A stretch of 64,000 nucleotides of DNA from Actinobacteria bacterium HGW-Actinobacteria-4 (GCA_002841315.1 PHEW01000006.1:117430-181429); one strand, 5' to 3'; counted from the first letter of the stretch, positions 16,958 to 26,470 are shown. The notes: generated by a model from the sequence alone, not told the origin. Made by a program: numbers and translations.

Positions 16958-18577
16958 CTAGTGGTGGCTACTACGCGCTGCTTCGAGTTCAGCTGGCGTG
17001 ACGGGTTCCACGCGGTCCTCGTAGTAGAAGCGGGACACCGCCTGCTTGAACCTGCTCCAGCGGTACCACCTGCGACGTACACCAAACTCGTTCGTCTCGG
17101 GCTCGAGCACCAAGGGCTTGTGGTTGTCGTAGGACACCCTGATCCAGATCTCCTGGTCCGTGAGCGGCTCGTGGACTTCGACGTACTCGCCCGATTCGTG
17201 CCGGACGATGCGCCCCGTCTCGTGTCCGTGGAGCACCAGTTCGCGGTCCTTACGTTGGAGCCCCAAGCAGATGCGCTTGGTGATCCAGAACGCGACCACG
17301 GGCAGGATGAACACGGCGAAGCGAATGAACCAGGTGATGTCGTTGATCGACAAGTGGAAGAGGGTGGCGACGATGTCGTTGGAGCCCTCGATCACCAGAA
17401 TCACGTAGAACACGATCAGCGCCACGCCGATGCCGGTGCGGACGGGGACGTTGCGGGGGCGGTCCAGGACGTGCTTCTCGGTGCGGTCGCCGGTGGCCCA
17501 CTGCTCGATCCAGGGGTAGAGCGCGAGGAAGCCAAAGAACAGTCCGGGGACCACCACGGCGGGGATCAGCACGTTGAGCGACAGGGTGTAGCCGCCAATG
17601 ACGTACTCGGGGAAGCCTGGCATCACGCGGAGCAAACCGTCGATCCACAGGATGTACCAGTCGGGCTGGGTGCCTGCGGACACGGGGGAGGGGTCGTAGG
17701 GTCCGTAGTTCCAGACCGGGTTGATGGTCAGCACTGACGCCATGAGCGCGATCACGCCAAACACCACAAAGAAGAACCCGCCGGCCTTCGCCGTGTAGAC
17801 GGGGAACAAGGGCAGACCCACCACGTTCTTGTGGGTGCGACCGCCACCGGGGTATTGAGTGTGCTTGTGCAGGAACACCAAGAACAAGTGAAGCGCGATC
17901 AGTCCGAGGATGAGGGCGGGCACCAGCAAGATGTGCGCGGTGAAGAGCCTCGGGATGAGAGCCTCGCCAGGGAACTCCCCGCCAAACAGCCCGTAGGAGA
18001 TGTAGGAGCCCACAATCGGGATGCTTCTGACGATTCCTTCGATGATCCGCAGACCGTTGCCGGACAGCACGTCGTCTGGCAACGAGTAGCCGGTGAAACC
18101 CGCGGCAAGCGACAGGATCATCAGGGTGAAGCCCACCAGCCAGTTGATCTCGCGCGGCTTGCGGAACGCTCCGGTGAAGAACACGCGGGCCATGTGGACC
18201 ATGATCGATGCCGTGAAGATCAGCGCCGCCCAGTGGTGGATCTGGCGCATGAGCAAACCGCCGGGAACCTCGAACGACATGTGGAGAGTCGAGGCGTAGG
18301 CCTCGGACATCTCGACGCCGGCCATGGTCTCGAAGGTGCCTTCGTAGTGCACCGGAGTGACCGCGGGGATGAAGAAGGCTGTGAGGAACACGCCGGAGAT
18401 CAGCAGGATGATGAAGGAGTAGAGCGCTACCTCGCCCAGCATGAAGGACCAGTGGTCGGGGAAGAGCTTGCGCGAGAAGTACTTAACGAACCCGGCGATC
18501 GAGGTGCGCTCGTCAACGAAGTTGGCGGTGGCACCGGCGGCGCGATTCACCTTGCTGGCAGAGGGGGAAGTGGTCAC
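16958..18577 (-). CDS. qcrB: Cytochrome bc1 complex cytochrome b subunit
   Basis: Membrane subunit that oxidises menaquinol in the actinobacterial bcc-aa3 supercomplex. 539 residues, eight core membrane helices plus a long C-terminal extension as usual in this phylum. Heme ligands are predicted among His114/His128 and His215/His230, and the Qo-site motif PEWY appears as PDWY at 305-308, the actinobacterial form. It starts with GTG at 18577, overlapping the qcrA stop by 4 nt. Third gene of qcrCAB. Confidence 0.96.
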   Translation of the reverse strand: MTTSPSASKVNRAAGATANFVDERTSIAGFVKYFSRKLFPDHWSFMLGEVALYSFIILLISGVFLTAFFIPAVTPVHYEGTFETMAGVEMSEAYASTLHMSFEVPGGLLMRQIHHWAALIFTASIMVHMARVFFTGAFRKPREINWLVGFTLMILSLAAGFTGYSLPDDVLSGNGLRIIEGIVRSIPIVGSYISYGLFGGEFPGEALIPRLFTAHILLVPALILGLIALHLFLVFLHKHTQYPGGGRTHKNVVGLPLFPVYTAKAGGFFFVVFGVIALMASVLTINPVWNYGPYDPSPVSAGTQPDWYILWIDGLLRVMPGFPEYVIGGYTLSLNVLIPAVVVPGLFFGFLALYPWIEQWATGDRTEKHVLDRPRNVPVRTGIGVALIVFYVILVIEGSNDIVATLFHLSINDITWFIRFAVFILPVVAFWITKRICLGLQRKDRELVLHGHETGRIVRHESGEYVEVHEPLTDQEIWIRVSYDNHKPLVLEPETNEFGVRRRWYRWSRFKQAVSRFYYEDRVEPVTPAELEAARSSHH

Positions 18578-19599
18578 TTGAGGCGCTCCCAGTAGCTCGA
18601 GCCGATGGGTTCTTCGAAGTCACGCTGCGAGACGATGTAGCCTTCGTCGTCCACGGCGATGGGAAGCTGAGGCAACGGGCGCTTGGCCGGGCCAAAGACC
18701 ACCTTGCAGCCGTCGGACACGTCAAAGGTGGACTGGTGGCACGGGCACAGCAGGTGGTGCGTCTGCTGTTCGTAGAGCGCCACCGGGCAGCCCACGTGGG
18801 TGCAAATCTTGGAGTACGCGACAATGCCGTCGAACGACCAGTCTTCGCGGCCGGGGACAATCTTGAGGTCCTTGGGGTCCAGGCGGATCAGGATGACCAC
18901 TGCCTTCGCCTTCGCTTCGAGGGGGTGCTCGAGGTCGATCAGGCCTTCGGGAATGACGTGGAAGACCGAGCCGATGGTGACGTCTGCGGCGCGAATGGGC
19001 GTGCCGTCGGGGTCGCGGGCCAGGCGCACGCCTGGCGCCCACATGGTGCGGCGCCACTTGTCGAGGTTCCAGTCACCGCCAAGGCCCCCCAACTGAGGCA
19101 CGAGCAATGACAGCGGTGCTACCGCAAGCGCGGTGATGAGGCTTCCCTTGAGCAGGCCGCGTCGACCAACGCCGATTCCGGAATCCTTGGCACCATCGCG
19201 GAGGTCTTGGAGCGCCGCTTCGCGGGTCTCGTCGCTCGAGCGGAGTTCGTGGCGGTCTTCCACCATCTCGTGGTCACGCATGAGCGTCTTGGCCCAGTGG
19301 ATGGCCCCCAGGCCAATGCCAAACATCGCCAAGGCCACGCCGATGCCGATGCCCATGTTGATGCGCTGGATGGCCTGGATGTCGTTGCCGTCGCCAATGT
19401 CGAGCGCGAAGTACGAGACCAGCGCGATGACGGTGCCCAATGCGGACATGCCGAACAGCGCGGCGACTTGACGCTCAGCACGCTTGGCGGCGCGCTCGTC
19501 GACGTCGGCACGACGGGGGCGGTGCTCGGTGGGGACGCCGGGGTCCTGGAAGGCCTCGGGGACCTCGTGGCTGGGGGGCTGATTGGACAATGTGCTCAT
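18574..19599 (-). CDS. qcrA: Rieske iron-sulfur protein of the bc1 complex
   Basis: 341 residues from ATG 19599, chosen because it overlaps the qcrC stop (ATGA); a longer frame from 19665 would intrude into qcrC. Three N-terminal membrane helices (about 46-66, 82-104, 150-170), the actinobacterial pattern, then the Rieske domain with CTHVGC (Cys266, His268, Cys271) and CPCHQS (Cys285, His288) that bind the 2Fe-2S cluster. Confidence 0.96.
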   Translation of the reverse strand: MSTLSNQPPSHEVPEAFQDPGVPTEHRPRRADVDERAAKRAERQVAALFGMSALGTVIALVSYFALDIGDGNDIQAIQRINMGIGIGVALAMFGIGLGAIHWAKTLMRDHEMVEDRHELRSSDETREAALQDLRDGAKDSGIGVGRRGLLKGSLITALAVAPLSLLVPQLGGLGGDWNLDKWRRTMWAPGVRLARDPDGTPIRAADVTIGSVFHVIPEGLIDLEHPLEAKAKAVVILIRLDPKDLKIVPGREDWSFDGIVAYSKICTHVGCPVALYEQQTHHLLCPCHQSTFDVSDGCKVVFGPAKRPLPQLPIAVDDEGYIVSQRDFEEPIGSSYWERLK

Positions 19600-20381
19600 G
19601 AAGAACGTGCTCCTACCCACACGGTGATGCCAACGATGAGTCCGATGCCGATGAGCCATGCCCACAGGCCTTCTGACACGGGGCCAATGGCGCCGAGGCC
19701 CAGGCCGCCGGGTGAACCGCCGCGTTGCGCCTCAAGGTAGGCGATGATGTCGCGTTTGCCCTCGGGCGTGATGTTTGCCTCGTTGAAGACGGGCATGGAC
19801 TGCGGCCCTGTCAGCATCGCTTCATAGATGTGGGTGGGGGTGGTCTCCCACAGGCCGGGGGCGAACTTGCCTTCGGTCAGCGCTCCACCGCCGCCAACGG
19901 ATCCGTGGCACATTGCGCAGTTGTTGCGGTACAGCAGCATGCCGTTGGTGGCATCGCCGAGCGATCCGTCCACCTGCTCAGCCGTGGGGATGGATGGCCC
20001 GGCACCCAGGGAGGCGACGTACGCGGCGAGCTGGGCAATCTCCTTCTCGCCAAACTGCGGTGCCTTGGCCATGGCCTGGGGACCGGAAGCCTGCATAGGC
20101 ATCCGGCCCGTGCCTACTTGGAAGTCAACGGAGGCGGCACCCACGCCGTGCAGGGACGGTGCGACGCCCGCCTGACCGCGAGCGTCAAGGCCGTGGCACG
20201 AGGCGCAGTTGGCGGCAAACAACTTCTGGCCGGCCTCAACGTCTTGGGCCGATGCTTCCGTGTTCGCGGTCGCGGGTGGGGGCGCGATGATGGTGGCGAC
20301 CCCGGTGATGAGGGCGAGCAACCCCAGCACGAGCAGCAAGGGAGTCAAGCGGTGATACCGCTGGCGGGCAAGTGTCTGCAT
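19596..20381 (-). CDS. qcrC: Diheme cytochrome c subunit of the bc1 complex
   Basis: 261 residues: N-terminal membrane helix (12-33), two CxxCH heme c motifs (Cys59-His63 and Cys155-His159) in two cytochrome c domains outside the membrane, and a C-terminal anchor helix (238-256). This fused diheme cytochrome carries electrons from QcrA directly to the aa3 oxidase, replacing a soluble cytochrome c. It starts 9 bp after ctaE. Confidence 0.96.
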   Translation of the reverse strand: MQTLARQRYHRLTPLLLVLGLLALITGVATIIAPPPATANTEASAQDVEAGQKLFAANCASCHGLDARGQAGVAPSLHGVGAASVDFQVGTGRMPMQASGPQAMAKAPQFGEKEIAQLAAYVASLGAGPSIPTAEQVDGSLGDATNGMLLYRNNCAMCHGSVGGGGALTEGKFAPGLWETTPTHIYEAMLTGPQSMPVFNEANITPEGKRDIIAYLEAQRGGSPGGLGLGAIGPVSEGLWAWLIGIGLIVGITVWVGARSS

Positions 20382-20390
20382 GATTTTCCC

Positions 20391-21020
20391 TTACTGCACC
20401 AGGTAGATCACGGCGAACAGCGCAATCCACACGACGTCGACGAAGTGCCAGTAGTAGGACACAACAATGGTGGTGGTGGCCTCGAGGGTTCCGAACTTCT
20501 TTGCGGCGAACGATCTTCCGAGCACGAACAGCATCGCGACCAGTCCACCAATCACGTGGAGGCCGTGGAAGCCGGTGGTCAGGTAGAACGCGGAGCCATA
20601 CGGGCTGGAAGAGATGGTGAGGCCTTCGTGGACCAACTCTGCGTACTCGTACACCTGGCCGCCGATGAAGACCGAGCCAAGGATGTAGGTGAGCACAAAC
20701 CACTCGTTCATTCCCCAGGACTTCATGGCAAAGATGGATCCGGTGCGGCGGGCCTGGTAGCGCTCTGCGGCGAAGACCCCAGCCTGGGCTGTCACCGATG
20801 ACAGCACCAGGATGGTGGTGTTCGCGGCGGCGAACGGGAGGTTGAGTAGTTGAGTGTCGACAGCCCAGATCTCGGGTGCCTGCGACCGGAGCGTGAAGTA
20901 CATCGCGAACAGGCCCGCAAAGAACATGAGTTCCGAGCTGAGCCACACGATGGTGCCCACAGCCACCTGGTTGGGTCGCGTTGCGTGAATGGGTGAAGGC
21001 ATCGTCGAGACCTGGGACAT
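20391..21020 (-). CDS. ctaE: Cytochrome c oxidase subunit III
   Basis: Subunit III of the aa3 oxidase: five or more membrane helices, with the family stretches [27 protein letters not shown] and [10 protein letters not shown]. The preferred start is ATG 21020 (209 residues), because a -10-like box (CATAAT, 21028-21033) ends 7 nt before it; another ATG at 21029 lies inside that box. First gene of the ctaE-qcrCAB operon, the order typical of actinobacteria. The other oxidase subunits are not in the window. Confidence 0.95.
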   Translation of the reverse strand: MSQVSTMPSPIHATRPNQVAVGTIVWLSSELMFFAGLFAMYFTLRSQAPEIWAVDTQLLNLPFAAANTTILVLSSVTAQAGVFAAERYQARRTGSIFAMKSWGMNEWFVLTYILGSVFIGGQVYEYAELVHEGLTISSSPYGSAFYLTTGFHGLHVIGGLVAMLFVLGRSFAAKKFGTLEATTTIVVSYYWHFVDVVWIALFAVIYLVQ

Positions 21021-21027
21021 AGGTCCC

Positions 21028-21033
21028 ATTATG
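21028..21033 (-). promoter_or_regulatory. -10-like box of ctaE-qcrCAB
   Basis: CATAAT on the minus strand, 7 nt before the ATG at 21020, no ribosome site between. Consistent with a leaderless respiratory operon mRNA. Confidence 0.4.
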
Positions 21034-21120
21034 GCGTAGAACTCAGGTGCATCGTGCCATGGCGTGGGGTGTCGTCCTGATCGCGGGAGGCGTTCGGGAC
21101 GCCGGGGGTGGAAGTCGTGC

Positions 21121-21126
21121 CAAAAT
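21121..21126 (+). promoter_or_regulatory. -10-like box of the pseudo-receiver gene
   Basis: CAAAAT, 7 nt before the ATG at 21134, no ribosome site. It faces away from the ctaE promoter about 90 bp distant. Confidence 0.4.
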
Positions 21127-21133
21127 GGGCGAC

Positions 21134-21559
21134 ATGACTGATGTTGCCACGACCCACAACAAGGCTGTGAGTGCTCCGAAGGCGCGGATTCTCGTCTATA
21201 GCGATGACAAGAACACGCGTGAGAAGGTGCGCTTCGCGGTGGGGTCCACCACGCACGGCCGGACTATCGCGTGGACGGAGACCGCCACCCACGACGCCAC
21301 CATCGGCTATGTGGACAACAACACGTTTGACCTCGTGATCCTCGACGGCGAGGCCGCGAAGTCCGGAGGCATGGGAATCTGCCGCCAGATGAAGCACGAG
21401 CTCTATCACTGCCCGCCGGTCCTGCTGCTGGTGGGTCGAGTGGGAGACGCCTGGCTGGCCACGTGGTCTGAAGCGGATGCCGCAGTTGCGCACCCGCTTG
21501 ATCCCTTCGCTGTTCGCGATGCCGTGGACGAGTTCTTCGCTCCCGCACCGGCTCGCTAG
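21134..21559 (+). CDS. Stand-alone receiver-like protein, probable pseudo-receiver
   Basis: 141 residues with a CheY-like fold: strand RILVYSDD (acidic pair Asp24, Asp25), phosphoacceptor-like Asp71 in [10 protein letters not shown], and a last loop AVAHPLDP where the invariant Lys is replaced by His120. The missing Lys suggests that phosphorylation signalling is weak or lost. No output domain. Upstream in-frame starts (21047, 21125) are less likely given the -10 box. It sits between ctaE and trpD; relatives in other actinobacteria may share this place. The function is not known. Confidence 0.75.
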   Translation: MTDVATTHNKAVSAPKARILVYSDDKNTREKVRFAVGSTTHGRTIAWTETATHDATIGYVDNNTFDLVILDGEAAKSGGMGICRQMKHELYHCPPVLLLVGRVGDAWLATWSEADAAVAHPLDPFAVRDAVDEFFAPAPAR

Positions 21560-21602
21560 CGCTTCAGTCACCCTGACGGCACCATCCTTGGAGGGAATCA
21601 AC

Positions 21603-22643
21603 GTGGCAACGTGGCCTGGCATTCTGACTCAACTCGTGGAAGGTGAAGATCTCACCGTCGCTGATACATCGTGGGTGATGACCGAGGTGCTCGGCGGGGA
21701 GGCCGCCCCGGTCAACATCGCAGCCTTTCTTGCCGCGCTGCGCGCCAAGGGCGAGACCGTGGCCGAGGTCGAAGGCCTTGTTGACGCGATGCTCGCGCAC
21801 GCCGAGCGCATCGAGATACCGGGGCGCACGGTGGACGTGGTTGGTACCGGTGGGGACGGCGCTCACACCGTCAACGTGTCGACCATGGCCGCCATCGTCA
21901 TCGCTGCGACGGGGCTCACCGTGGTCAAGCACGGCAACCGTGCGGCATCCTCGAAGTCCGGTTCGGCCGATGTTCTGGCGGAGTTGGGCGTCAACCTTGA
22001 GTTGCCGCCCGCTCGCGTGGCGGAACTTGCGTCCGAGGTAGGCATCACGTTCTGCTTCGCGCAGGTGTTTCACCCTTCGTTCCGGTTTGCCGCGCCCATC
22101 CGCAAGGAGATGGGCATCCCCACCACATTCAACATCTTGGGTCCGTTGACCAACCCGGCTCAACCCGCCGCGAGTGCGATCGGCGTCGCGAACGCGAAGC
22201 TCGCGCCGGTGATGGCCGGGGTGCTGGCCGCCAAGGGCCGAGACGCAGTGGTGTTCCGCGGCCACGACGGCCTGGATGAGCTGGCCGCGACGGCGAAGGC
22301 CACGGTGTGGGAGGTGCGCGCGGGCGCGGTGACGGAGTCGGTTCTGGATCCGGTTGCGGACCTGGGCGTGGCGGCGATCACGGTCGAGGACCTGCGTGGT
22401 GGCGAGGCAAGCGAGAACGCGGCCATCGCTACGCGCGTGTTCGCAGGCGAGCGGGGTGCAGTGCGGGACACCGTGGTACTCAATGCGGCGGCAGGCCTGG
22501 TCGCAGATGGCACCCTGGCGGGAACCGGCTCGGGGTCGCTGGTGGAGCGCATGCGTGCCGCGATGTCGCTGTGCGAGGGTGCGCTCGACGCCGGGGCGGC
22601 CAGTGAGGTACTCGCGCGGTGGTCCGCCGCTTCACGGCAGTAG
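21603..22643 (+). CDS. trpD: Anthranilate phosphoribosyltransferase
   Basis: Transfers phosphoribose from PRPP to anthranilate, step two of tryptophan synthesis. 346 residues from GTG 21603, which has GGAGG (21590-21594) eight bases upstream; a longer frame from 21477 would overlap the previous gene. Motifs: GTGGDG for PRPP, KHGNRAASSKSGSAD for magnesium and anthranilate, and the FNILGPLTNP stretch. It stands alone, away from other trp genes, and its product feeds PriA in the next pathway step. Confidence 0.96.
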   Translation: MATWPGILTQLVEGEDLTVADTSWVMTEVLGGEAAPVNIAAFLAALRAKGETVAEVEGLVDAMLAHAERIEIPGRTVDVVGTGGDGAHTVNVSTMAAIVIAATGLTVVKHGNRAASSKSGSADVLAELGVNLELPPARVAELASEVGITFCFAQVFHPSFRFAAPIRKEMGIPTTFNILGPLTNPAQPAASAIGVANAKLAPVMAGVLAAKGRDAVVFRGHDGLDELAATAKATVWEVRAGAVTESVLDPVADLGVAAITVEDLRGGEASENAAIATRVFAGERGAVRDTVVLNAAAGLVADGTLAGTGSGSLVERMRAAMSLCEGALDAGAASEVLARWSAASRQ

Positions 22644-22671
22644 CGCCGCTCGTTGACGTGCGAAGGGCGCG

Positions 22672-24393
22672 CTAGCGGCGTGTGAAGTCCGCGAGGTGCT
22701 CGTGGTCCGAGCGGCGAGCGCTCACCCACAGGTGGTGGCGCCCTGCGCTTGCCACGGGCTGTGCCCAATCACCGTCCACATGGAGCAGCCGTGTCCCGGT
22801 GCTCTCGAGCCAGCTCGCGTTCTTTTCTTGCTCTTCGATGAGCACCTCGCGCGGCTCACTCGCGTCAGCCAACGCCTGAAGTCCGTCCGCTACTGACCAC
22901 ACCCCTGACTGGACGTGGGCGGACCCCACGAGCCCTCCATGTGCGAACGCAGCCATATCCCAACCGTCGCCCGCCTTGCGCACCGCGACAATTCGGCACC
23001 GACGGATGGCCGCGAGCCGTTGATGTCGCATGCCGGCCTCGACAATGGCGCTGACGCCGTCACGCACCTGTGCGGCCCGCTCAAAGCTGAGTGTCGCGGC
23101 ATAGCCAGCCACGGCGTCGGCCATTGCGGTGACCACGGGGGAGGGATCGTCGACAAGAGCGGCGCGGGCAGCCGCGATCACGGAGTCATACCCTGAACCC
23201 TCGCCCGCGACGCAAGGGGCCGCGCACTGGCCCATGTCGCGAAGCAGGCACGCGCGGGCGTCGGCGCGCGGCACCGCCGGTAGGCGCGTGGTGCACGTGC
23301 GGACGCTCATCGCCTGGTGGAACACCTCGACAGCGGCGCGGGCGTCGCCCGCGCCGCGCATCGGCCCCAGCGCGGTACCGTCCGCACCTGCCGACCTCGT
23401 GATGGACAGCCGGGGGTAGCGTTCATCCGTGAGCCGGATCCACGGGGTGCGTTCCGGGCGCGCGGAGCGGCGGTTGAAGCGCGGGCGGTACTCGGCGATG
23501 AGGCGCAGCTCCAGCACGTTGGCTTCGAGCTCCGTGGGGCACACCACCGTGTCCACGCTCACCGCGAGTTCAAGCATGTCCCGCATCTGGCGGCGGTGCT
23601 CGCCGCGCGTGAAATAGGTCTTGACCCGCGAGCGCAGATTCTTGGAGGTCCCCACGTAGAGGGCCTCGCCGTGAGGCCCGCGAAAGGTGTAGACGCCAGG
23701 CTTGGCAGGTACGGCATCGGCCATGATCGCCTTGCGGCGAAGCTTCTCCGGGACGGGGTTGCGTAGCGCGTCGAGGTCCTCGCGGTGGGTGATGCCAAAC
23801 CGTGACAGGCGTTCGAGCATGCCGTACAGCACCTGCGACGTGGCGCGAGCGTCCTCGAGCGCCCGGTGGTTGGGCGTGACCGTGGAACCAAAGACCCTGG
23901 CCAAGGTGGCGAGCTTCTTATTGGGAGCCTCCTCCTTGGTGGTGGCGCGGCGCGCGAGCGTGACGGTGTCCACCACCTCGTTGCCTGGCCATGAGTAGCC
24001 GTGCGCGCGAAAGGCCGCCTTGAGGAAGCCCACGTCGAAGGGTGCGTTGTGCGCCACCAGCACGGCGTCTCCCATGAACTCGATGAGTGAGGGGATGACG
24101 GCCTCGATGCGGGGCGCCTCCACCAGCATGAAGTCGGTAATCCCGGTCAGCGCCACGATCATGGGCGGGATGCTCACCCCAGGGTTGACGAGGGTCTGGT
24201 ACTCGCCCACCAGTTCGCCGCCTCGAGTCTTCACCGCGCCAATCTCGGTGATCCCGCACAGCGCAGGGGAGCCGCCGGTGGTCTCGAGGTCGATCACCAC
24301 GAACGTGGTCTGAGACAGCGGCTCACCGATGGTGTCCAGGCCGGGTTGGAAGGCGAAGCCGGGATCACCGGGCAGGCCCGTGGTCGCTGTCAT
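22672..24393 (-). CDS. DEDDh exonuclease fused to GIY-YIG UvrC-like domain
   Basis: 573 residues. Residues 30-190 are a DnaQ-type 3'-5' exonuclease with Asp35 and Glu37 (DLETTG), Asp120 (HNAPFD), His176 and Asp181 (NHRALEDA). Residues 232-310 are a GIY-YIG nuclease (PGVYTFRG, LYVGTSKNLRSR), followed by a UvrC-like region but no C-terminal UvrC endonuclease. This corresponds to the Cho-like proteins of actinobacteria (Rv2191 type) and suggests a role in DNA repair. Not an arrangement unique to this genome. Confidence 0.9.
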   Translation of the reverse strand: MTATTGLPGDPGFAFQPGLDTIGEPLSQTTFVVIDLETTGGSPALCGITEIGAVKTRGGELVGEYQTLVNPGVSIPPMIVALTGITDFMLVEAPRIEAVIPSLIEFMGDAVLVAHNAPFDVGFLKAAFRAHGYSWPGNEVVDTVTLARRATTKEEAPNKKLATLARVFGSTVTPNHRALEDARATSQVLYGMLERLSRFGITHREDLDALRNPVPEKLRRKAIMADAVPAKPGVYTFRGPHGEALYVGTSKNLRSRVKTYFTRGEHRRQMRDMLELAVSVDTVVCPTELEANVLELRLIAEYRPRFNRRSARPERTPWIRLTDERYPRLSITRSAGADGTALGPMRGAGDARAAVEVFHQAMSVRTCTTRLPAVPRADARACLLRDMGQCAAPCVAGEGSGYDSVIAAARAALVDDPSPVVTAMADAVAGYAATLSFERAAQVRDGVSAIVEAGMRHQRLAAIRRCRIVAVRKAGDGWDMAAFAHGGLVGSAHVQSGVWSVADGLQALADASEPREVLIEEQEKNASWLESTGTRLLHVDGDWAQPVASAGRHHLWVSARRSDHEHLADFTRR

Positions 24394-24442
24394 GATATCG
24401 ACGCTACGTCACATCACCGACATGGATGTCAGTGGTCGCGCG

Positions 24443-24448
24443 TAGCGT
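24443..24448 (+). promoter_or_regulatory. -10 box of the 66-residue CxxC protein gene
   Basis: TAGCGT, 7 nt before the ATG at 24456; leaderless spacing. Confidence 0.45.
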
Positions 24449-24455
24449 CGACACC

Positions 24456-24656
24456 ATGATTATTGATTGCGATACCTGTGAGGCCCGCGGTAAGGAGTGC
24501 GGCGACTGTGTTGTCACCTTCTTCACCATTCCCGTGCGCGGTCAGCGCCCTGAGGTAGTGGAGATGGATGACGCCCAAGCGGCGGCCGTCTCCGCACTTG
24601 CCAGCGGCGGCTTGGTGCCGCCACTCAGGCTGGTGCGGAGCGACCGCGCTAGTTAG
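24456..24656 (+). CDS. Small CxxC-CxxC protein, conserved actinobacterial type
   Basis: 66 residues. Cys5 and Cys8 pair with Cys15 and Cys18 (CxxC-x6-CxxC), a likely zinc knuckle, followed by GDCVVTFFTIP and an acidic helix. The start at 24456 is preferred over the in-frame ATG at 24426 because of the -10 box. Similar small proteins occur in Streptomyces and relatives; none has a function that I know. Divergent from the exonuclease gene. Confidence 0.75.
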   Translation: MIIDCDTCEARGKECGDCVVTFFTIPVRGQRPEVVEMDDAQAAAVSALASGGLVPPLRLVRSDRAS

Positions 24657-24660
24657 CGCG
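24645..24660. terminator. Palindrome between convergent genes, possible terminator
   Basis: CGCGCTA, GT, TAGCGCG: a perfect 7-bp stem with a two-base loop, overlapping the stop codon of the CxxC protein gene and 22 bp from the fadD-like stop. No T tract, so it is only a candidate. Confidence 0.35.
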
Positions 24661-24682
24661 AGGCAGTCAGCGATGCTGTGGG

Positions 24683-26470
24683 CTATTCGCCTGCGTACAG
24701 CGCTTCGATCCTGTCAGCGAAGTCAGCCATGACTTCCGAGCGCTTGAGCTTCATCGACGGCGTGAGGTAGTCGTTGGCGATCGTGAAGTCGGTGTCGAGC
24801 ACCTCGAACTTGCGCACCGATTCCGCCCTCGAGACCGACTTGTTCGCGCGCGTGATGGCCCGGTCGATCGACTCGAGCACAAAGGGGTCCTTGGCTGCTT
24901 CTTCCACGGTCATGGGCTCCTTGCCCTTGCCCTTCAACCAACCAGGAAGCGCCTCGGCGTCAAGCGTCACCAGGGCCGCGATGTACGGCTTGTTGTCACC
25001 CACGACCAGGCATTGGCTCACCAGGGGGTAGGCGCGGATCCGGTCCTCGAGCACGGCGGGGGCCACGTTCTTGCCGCCCGCAGTCACAATCAGTTCCTTC
25101 TTGCGGCCCGTGATGGTGAGGTAGCCCTCTGGGTCCTGATGGCCAACGTCGCCGGTGCGGAACCAGCCGCCGTCCATGGCCTCAGCCGTGGCATCGGGGT
25201 TGTGGTGGTAGCCATCAAACAGGGTGTCGCCGCGCATCAGGATCTCGCCGTCGTCGGCAATCTTGACCTCGATACCTGGCAACGGCTGTCCTACCGTGCC
25301 AATGCGGGGGCTGCCGGGTCGGTTGAGGTGCGACGCGGCGTTGGTCTCGGTGAGGCCGTAGCCCTCGAGCACTGTGAGTCCCAAGCCGCGGTAGAAGTGG
25401 CCCAGCCGCGCGCCCAACGGTGCGCTGCCGGACACGGCCCAGGTGCCGTTGCCCCCCAAGACGTCGTAGATCTTGTGAAGGACCAACTTGTGGGCGATCT
25501 TGTGCTTGAACTTGAGTCCAGCCGAGGGTCCACTTGGCGTGTCGAGCGCCTCCGAGAACTCGATCGCCTGCTTCGCGGCCCACCGGAAGATCTTGACCTT
25601 GCCACCAGCGGCGGCCTTGGTCTCCGCGCTGTTGTAGACCTTCTCGAACACGCGCGGGACCGCAAGAATGAGCGTGGGGTGGAACGTGCCCATGAGCGGC
25701 ACCAACTTGGTGGTGTCCGGGCAGTATCCGATCACGGCGCCGGTAGAGACCAGCACCAGTTGAACCAACCGCGCCAGCGAGTGAGCGAGCGTGAGGAACA
25801 GGACCGTGCCTGCACCTTCTTGGTACAGCACCTCCTTGGCGCTTTCCTGCAAGCCGGCCACGTGGCGCACGTAGGCAAAGTGCGAGAGCCTCACTCCCTT
25901 GGGCCGGCCCGTGGTGCCCGAGGTGTACATGATGGTCGCGACATCGCTGTGCTTGGCGAGCGACTTGCGGTGATCGAGGTCGGTGTCCGCGATCTTCGCG
26001 CCCTTGGCCGCCATGGCGTCCAGAGCGCCGTCGTCGATGACGAGCACTTCCTTAAGCGGCGATTCCTTGTCCTTCGCGACCTTGCCCGCTAGTGCGGCGT
26101 GTTCGGCGGTCTCGACGAACACGATCGAGACGTCGGCATCGGAGGTAATCCAGTCAATCTGGGCCTTCGAGGACGTGTCGTAAAGCGGCACGGGCACGGC
26201 ACCGACCGCCCAAATGGCGAAGTCCAGCACCGTCCACTCGTAGCGGGTGCGGCTCATGATTCCCACCGACTGACCGGGCTTCACGCCGTGGGCGATGAGT
26301 CCCTTCGCGACGGCGTCAACGCGCGCCTGGGCCTCGCGACCGGTGACATCAATCCAGGCGTCGTTGTCATCGGTGTGGCGCAGCACGACGCGGTCCGCGT
26401 AGGTCTGCCACGCCCCCGTGACAATCGCGTTGATGTTCGGTGCATACTCAGTGCCGGCCGTCGTCGCCAT
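24683..26470 (-). CDS. Long-chain fatty acid--CoA ligase (AMP-forming)
   Basis: Activates fatty acids to acyl-CoA through an acyl-adenylate, releasing PPi. 595 residues from ATG 26470, which has GGAGG five bases upstream; a longer frame to 26782 would run through the glucokinase gene. Motifs: P-loop YTSGTTGRPKG at 182-192, GYGLTETN (about 385), the GGWFRTGDVG stretch and TGRKKELIVTAGGKNVAP before the catalytic Lys region. Closest to the FadD15-type ligases; the preferred chain length cannot be read from sequence. Confidence 0.92.
   Translation of the reverse strand: MATTAGTEYAPNINAIVTGAWQTYADRVVLRHTDDNDAWIDVTGREAQARVDAVAKGLIAHGVKPGQSVGIMSRTRYEWTVLDFAIWAVGAVPVPLYDTSSKAQIDWITSDADVSIVFVETAEHAALAGKVAKDKESPLKEVLVIDDGALDAMAAKGAKIADTDLDHRKSLAKHSDVATIMYTSGTTGRPKGVRLSHFAYVRHVAGLQESAKEVLYQEGAGTVLFLTLAHSLARLVQLVLVSTGAVIGYCPDTTKLVPLMGTFHPTLILAVPRVFEKVYNSAETKAAAGGKVKIFRWAAKQAIEFSEALDTPSGPSAGLKFKHKIAHKLVLHKIYDVLGGNGTWAVSGSAPLGARLGHFYRGLGLTVLEGYGLTETNAASHLNRPGSPRIGTVGQPLPGIEVKIADDGEILMRGDTLFDGYHHNPDATAEAMDGGWFRTGDVGHQDPEGYLTITGRKKELIVTAGGKNVAPAVLEDRIRAYPLVSQCLVVGDNKPYIAALVTLDAEALPGWLKGKGKEPMTVEEAAKDPFVLESIDRAITRANKSVSRAESVRKFEVLDTDFTIANDYLTPSMKLKRSEVMADFADRIEALYAGE

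Noticed and set aside
22672..24393. uvrC
   Set aside because: The protein has an added DnaQ-type exonuclease and lacks the C-terminal UvrC endonuclease, so it is Cho-like and not UvrC.
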